Shown one piece after another: positions 6,423 to 8,682 of a DNA stretch of 8,682 nucleotides. The stretch covers positions 1-8,682 of the forward strand of contig CAMNLN010000137.1 in NCBI GenBank assembly GCA_946543025.1. Direction: 5' to 3'. Both the position numbers and the translations under genes were made by a program. This DNA comes from an uncultured Verrucomicrobiota bacterium (GTDB taxonomy: Bacteria; Verrucomicrobiota; Kiritimatiellia; RFP12; UBA1067). Every line of letters starts with the position of its first letter. The stretch's first letter is position 1. The notes beneath the pieces are model-generated. The model did not search any database and was not told the DNA's origin. It saw only the letters and a list, made by a program, of their open reading frames with translations.

Positions 6423-7240
6423 CGCGGCGTGCAGCCGACATACCTGCGGAATACGGTGGAGAAATAGGTCGAAGACGAAAAGCCGCAGTCAAGCGCGACC
6501 TGGGTGAGTGGAGCCGAGGCGGCGCGCAGGAGTTCCTTCGCCCGTTCGATGCGGCAGCGCAGGATGAAGTCGTTCGGCGACAAGCCCGCCTCCGCGGCAA
6601 ACAGCGCGAAGAGCCGTGTGCGGCTGTAGCCGGAGATGCGGATGAGGTCGGAGATTTTGATGGGTTCGGTGCAATGGCCGCGGATCCAATCCATCACCTG
6701 CTTGATCACGTCGCCCCCTGTCAGCGCCGCCGGTCGGTCGAACGCCGCGACGGTCTCGATGAGGATGGCGTTGACGAGGTGCCGCAGGCGGAGGCAGACG
6801 GACGGCGCGAGCGAGGGAGATGATTCGAGCGTGTGGAAGATGCCGCGCGCCGCGCGCCCGCCTTCCGGAGTCCACCTGAGCGGCGTGCGGGCATGCGCGG
6901 AGAATGCGGCGAAGGCGTTCGCCAGCTCGGCGGGGCGGAACGGGGTCTGGTTCGCCCGCGCCGTCGTGGGAAGGTTGAACAGGATGCCGATGCGCGTGGA
7001 AGGGGCGCCGGCGTCGTCCACCGCGCGGTGCTCGACGTCGGCGGGGACGACGAAGAGGCATCCTCCGGTCAGGGTTCGCGGCTTCCCCCGCCGGAACTCG
7101 TACGTCAGCGCGCCGCCCAGCACGTACTGGAGCTCCGGCGTCTCATGCCGGTGCCACGGGATGCGGTACGTCGCGTGGTGCCGGAGGATCGCCAGCTTTG
7201 CGACGAGCGGGAACCCGAAGTCTCTGCCCGAAATTTCCAT
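6401..7240 (-). CDS. AraC-family transcriptional regulator with cupin sensor domain
   Basis: A 279-residue one-component regulator. The N-terminal cupin-like sensor covers about 15-90 and includes IPWHRHETPELQYVLGG (27-43, His30 and His32) and VVPADVEHR (64-72), the pattern of AraC/RhaR-type sugar-binding pockets. The C-terminal AraC DNA-binding domain covers about 178-276: first helix-turn-helix near 196-216 (KISDLIRISGYSRTRLF), second near 245-268 (LTQVALDCGFSSSTYFSTVF), ending in the usual TPRQWR. I start it at 7240, not at the in-frame ATG at 7291. The latter would add 17 residues with no sensor homology and would lie upstream of the TGCTATACT promoter that ends six bases before 7240. It diverges from the aldolase-fucI operon, so it is the likely local regulator, with the inducer perhaps a fucose- or aldolase-pathway sugar (inference). 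It converges on the FG-GAP gene, overlapping by 22 bp. Confidence 0.92.
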   Translation of the reverse strand: MEISGRDFGFPLVAKLAILRHHATYRIPWHRHETPELQYVLGGALTYEFRRGKPRTLTGGCLFVVPADVEHRAVDDAGAPSTRIGILFNLPTTARANQTPFRPAELANAFAAFSAHARTPLRWTPEGGRAARGIFHTLESSPSLAPSVCLRLRHLVNAILIETVAAFDRPAALTGGDVIKQVMDWIRGHCTEPIKISDLIRISGYSRTRLFALFAAEAGLSPNDFILRCRIERAKELLRAASAPLTQVALDCGFSSSTYFSTVFRRYVGCTPRQWRASG

Positions 7241-7246
7241 GACGCT

Positions 7247-7255
7247 AGTATAGCA
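7247..7255 (-). promoter_or_regulatory. Extended -10 box of the araC-type gene, predicted leaderless
   Basis: On the minus strand TGC (7255-7253) directly precedes TATACT (7252-7247), followed by AGCGTC and the ATG at 7240. The six-base gap again puts the predicted transcription start on the start codon, and there is no Shine-Dalgarno. No convincing -35 is seen, which is tolerated by extended -10 promoters. This box supports the 7240 start. Confidence 0.6.
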
Positions 7256-7272
7256 TGTATGCGGTGACCGAA

Positions 7273-7301
7273 GATTTAGAAATCGTCCCATGGACTAAAT
7301 C
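7273..7301 (+). repeat. 7-bp perfect inverted repeat with 15-bp spacer in the divergent regulatory region
   Basis: GATTTAG (7273-7279) and CTAAATC (7295-7301) are exact reverse complements with centres 22 bp apart, about two helical turns. Inside lies a further small palindrome, GTCC-CAT-GGAC (7285-7295). The element lies just upstream of the AraC -10 box, so binding there could regulate the AraC gene itself. Function is inferred. Confidence 0.45.
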
Positions 7302-7320
7302 AATACATTTGGAATCGTCC
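7276..7320 (+). repeat. Direct repeat TTWGRAATCGTCC, 32 bp apart: candidate AraC-family operator
   Basis: TTAGAAATCGTCC (7276-7288) and TTTGGAATCGTCC (7308-7320) match at 11 of 13 positions, with eight identical bases at the end (AATCGTCC). The 32-bp period is three helical turns, so both copies face the same side of the DNA. AraC proteins typically bind directly repeated half-sites. The copies centre near -89 and -57 from the predicted start of the aldolase operon, a normal place for an activator, and the first abuts the AraC promoter. Shorter AATCG (7330-7334) and AATCC (7341-7345) pieces follow closer to the -35. Confidence 0.5.
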
Positions 7321-7335
7321 GCAAGACGCAATCGA

Positions 7336-7364
7336 AAGACAATCCGCGCGGGAGGGAGTAGAAT
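7336..7364 (+). promoter_or_regulatory. Promoter of the aldolase-fucI operon
   Basis: AAGACA (7336-7341, four of six consensus bases), an exact 17-bp spacer and TAGAAT (7359-7364) form a plausible sigma70-type promoter, with transcription starting near 7371 and a leader of about 20 bases. Unlike the other promoters here it lacks the TGn extension. A weak -35 with repeats upstream fits activator dependence. Confidence 0.55.
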
Positions 7365-7376
7365 GTGCGACGTCAC

Positions 7377-7382
7377 AGGGAG
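7377..7382 (+). promoter_or_regulatory. Ribosome binding site for the TTG-started aldolase
   Basis: AGGGAG ends 8 bases before the TTG at 7391, a standard spacing. It supports TTG as the real start. There is no in-frame ATG before the conserved GVVPPMVTP strand, and a start after it would break the barrel. Confidence 0.6.
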
Positions 7383-7390
7383 ACAGGAAA

Positions 7391-8332
7391 TTGAAAAGTC
7401 GATTCGAAAAGCCCCTGAGGGGCGTGGTGCCGCCGATGGTGACGCCGCTCGCCGACCCCGGGCATCTCGACGCCGCCGGCACGGCGCGCCTCGTGGAGCA
7501 CATCCTCGCGGGGGGCGTGCACGGACTCTTCCTGCTGGGCACCACCGGCGAGGCACCGGACCTGCCGTACGCCGTGCGACATGAGCTGGTGCGCCGCGTC
7601 TGCGCGCAGGTGGCGGGCCGCGTGCCGGTCCTCGTGGGCGTGACGGATACGATGTTCGACGAGTCGCTGCGCCTGGCGGAGACGGCGGCCGCCGCCGGCG
7701 CCGCCGCCGTCGTGGCCGCGCCGCCCTACTACTTCGCGCCCGGCCAGCCGGAACTTGTGGAATACTACGCGCGGCTGGCGGACAGCCTGCCCCTGCCGCT
7801 TTTCCTGTACAACATGCCGTCGCAGGTGAAGGTGTCGATCGCCGTCTCGACCGTCGTCGAACTCGCACGCCACGTGAACATCGTCGGGCTGAAGGACTCG
7901 AGCGGCAACATCGGCTACTTCAACGCCTGCCGCTACGCGCTCCGGGACCGGCCGGACTTCGCGATCCTGATGGGGCCGGAGGAGGCGATGGGCGAAGTGG
8001 TGCTCATGGGTGCCTCGGGCGGCGTGCCGGGCGGCGCGAACATCTTCCCGCGCCTCTTCGTCGACCTCTACGAGGCGGCGGCCGCAAAGGACGTCGACCG
8101 CGTCCGCGCCCTCCAGGAGCGCGTGATGCACGTCGCGTCCCTCATCTACGGCGTGGGGCACCACAACTCCAGCTTCGTGAAGGGCGTGAAGTGCGCCCTC
8201 TCGCTGATGGGAATCTGCGGCGACGCGCTGGCCGGGCCGCGCGAGCCGTTCAACGCGGCGGACCGCGCGCTCATACGCGCGCGCCTCGTCGAGCTGGGGG
8301 CGCTTTCAAGTGAAACAAAAGGAGATGTGTGA
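7391..8332 (+). CDS. DapA/NanA-superfamily pyruvate-dependent aldolase or lyase
   Basis: A 313-residue class I aldolase of the dihydrodipicolinate synthase/N-acetylneuraminate lyase family (TIM barrel, Schiff base with pyruvate, cytoplasmic). Visible landmarks: GVVPPMVTPL first strand (11-20), LGTTGEAPDL (49-58, hydroxyl relay Thr51 and Thr52), PPYYFAP (111-117), LYNMPS with the catalytic Tyr140, and GLKDSSG with the Schiff-base Lys168. Where true DapA has YNVPSR, whose Arg holds the carboxylate of aspartate semialdehyde, this protein has YNMPSQ (Gln145). Lysine biosynthesis is therefore unlikely. Better candidates are cleavage of N-acetylneuraminate, to match NagA, or of a 2-keto-3-deoxy sugar acid such as 2-keto-3-deoxy-L-fuconate, to match FucI; the sequence alone cannot decide. 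It starts with TTG. It is first in an operon with fucI: the TGA ends one base before the fucI ATG, so translation is probably coupled. Expression is probably controlled by the divergent AraC protein. Confidence 0.9.
   Translation: MKSRFEKPLRGVVPPMVTPLADPGHLDAAGTARLVEHILAGGVHGLFLLGTTGEAPDLPYAVRHELVRRVCAQVAGRVPVLVGVTDTMFDESLRLAETAAAAGAAAVVAAPPYYFAPGQPELVEYYARLADSLPLPLFLYNMPSQVKVSIAVSTVVELARHVNIVGLKDSSGNIGYFNACRYALRDRPDFAILMGPEEAMGEVVLMGASGGVPGGANIFPRLFVDLYEAAAAKDVDRVRALQERVMHVASLIYGVGHHNSSFVKGVKCALSLMGICGDALAGPREPFNAADRALIRARLVELGALSSETKGDV
8319..8324 (+). promoter_or_regulatory. Ribosome binding site of fucI inside the aldolase 3' end
   Basis: AAGGAG ends 9 bases before the ATG at 8334 and lies within the last codons of the aldolase gene. 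It is a strong Shine-Dalgarno, in contrast to the leaderless genes of this window. Confidence 0.75.
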
Positions 8333-8333
8333 A

Positions 8334-8682
8334 ATGAATACCGTCTGGACGAACAATCCGTTTCCCGCAGTGGGCATTCGCCCGATCATCGACGGGCGCC
8401 GGCGCGGCATCCGCGAGTCGCTGGAAGGGCCGACGATGGAGATGGCGCGCAACGCCGCGAAGTTCATATCGGAGAACCTCCGCTACCCCGACGGCACGCC
8501 TGTCCGCTGCGTGATCGCGGACACGGCGATCGGCGGCGTGGCCGAGGCCGCCGCGTGCGCGAACAAGTTCCACGCCGAAAACGTGGGCGTGTCGCTCTCC
8601 GTCACGCGCTGCTGGTGCTACGGCACGGAGACGATGGACGCCGATCCGCAGATCCCGAAGGCCGTGTGGGGCTTCAACGGCA
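8334..8682 (+). CDS. fucI: L-fucose isomerase, N-terminal part (runs off the window)
   Basis: FucI interconverts L-fucose and L-fuculose (also D-arabinose and D-ribulose), the entry step of the phosphorylating fucose pathway in the cytoplasm, using Mn2+. The 116 residues seen align well, without gaps I can detect, to E. coli FucI as I recall it: VGIRPIIDGRRRGIRESLE at 13-31, VIADTAIGG and AEAAACANKF at 60-79, SVTRCWCYGTETMDADP at 89-105, and KAVWGFNG at 109-116. Full-length members have about 590 residues, so roughly four fifths are missing, including the metal-binding Glu, Asp and His in the C-terminal half; integrity cannot be judged. It is second in an operon with the aldolase, with a one-base gap and a strong AAGGAG site. 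The next genes to the right would show whether fuculokinase and fuculose-phosphate aldolase follow. Confidence 0.93.
   Translation, partial: MNTVWTNNPFPAVGIRPIIDGRRRGIRESLEGPTMEMARNAAKFISENLRYPDGTPVRCVIADTAIGGVAEAAACANKFHAENVGVSLSVTRCWCYGTETMDADPQIPKAVWGFNG

Noticed and set aside
3833..6823. A 996-codon plus-strand frame overlapping the FG-GAP gene and running into the AraC gene
   Set aside because: The translation is Arg-rich and low-complexity, it crosses two well-supported genes, and it arises from lack of stops in GC-rich DNA.
7255..7584. A 109-codon plus-strand frame starting in the divergent regulatory region
   Set aside because: It overlaps the promoter, the operator repeats and the aldolase gene in another frame, and its translation is Arg-rich with no recognisable domain.
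7391..8332. Lysine-biosynthetic dihydrodipicolinate synthase (dapA)
   Set aside because: The Arg after YNxPS that binds aspartate semialdehyde is Gln here, and the operon partner is fucI, so a catabolic aldolase is more likely.

Overview
The window is GC-rich and densely coded, with seven protein genes and no RNA gene, CRISPR array or transposon that I can see. Several traits suggest a glycan-degrading member of the PVC superphylum (Verrucomicrobiota, Kiritimatiellota, Lentisphaerota or relatives). These are a twin-arginine-exported Gfo/Idh oxidoreductase, a long secreted protein with many FG-GAP/VCBS motifs, and a set of amino-sugar and deoxy-sugar genes. This placement is inferred from gene content only.

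Layout. At 1-1128 (+) is the body of an N-acetylglucosamine-6-phosphate deacetylase (NagA family), cut at its 5' end by the window edge. It runs tail to tail into a lone MacB/LolD-type ABC ATPase at 1125-1829 (-), and the two stop codons share one CTAG. A 140-bp divergent region (1830-1969) holds two opposed promoters. A Tat-signal Gfo/Idh dehydrogenase follows at 1970-3442 (+), then a 980-residue Sec-secreted protein at 3480-6422 (+) with an N-terminal NHL-like propeller region and nine Asp-rich FG-GAP/VCBS motifs. Its 3' end overlaps by 22 bp an AraC-family regulator at 6401-7240 (-). A 150-bp divergent region (7241-7390) separates that regulator from a two-gene operon: a DapA/NanA-superfamily aldolase at 7391-8332 (+) and the 5' part of L-fucose isomerase fucI at 8334-8682 (+), one base apart.

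How the genes may work together. NagA, the pyruvate-aldolase-family enzyme and FucI fit catabolism of amino sugars and fucose from host or algal glycans. The divergent AraC protein is the natural candidate to control the aldolase-fucI operon, and the intergenic region contains a 13-bp direct repeat spaced 32 bp (three helical turns) and a 7-bp inverted repeat that could be its sites. The two exported proteins probably act outside the cytoplasm, but their substrates cannot be read from sequence.

The most striking non-coding pattern is promoter geometry. Three genes (ABC ATPase, FG-GAP protein, AraC) have an extended TGn -10 box ending only 6-7 bases before the ATG and no Shine-Dalgarno, which predicts leaderless mRNAs. 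The other three genes with visible starts (Gfo/Idh, aldolase, fucI) have Shine-Dalgarno sites. I see no clearly new multi-gene system. The best leads are the leaderless starts, the operator repeats, the aldolase/FucI pairing, and the altered substrate-pocket residues in NagA.
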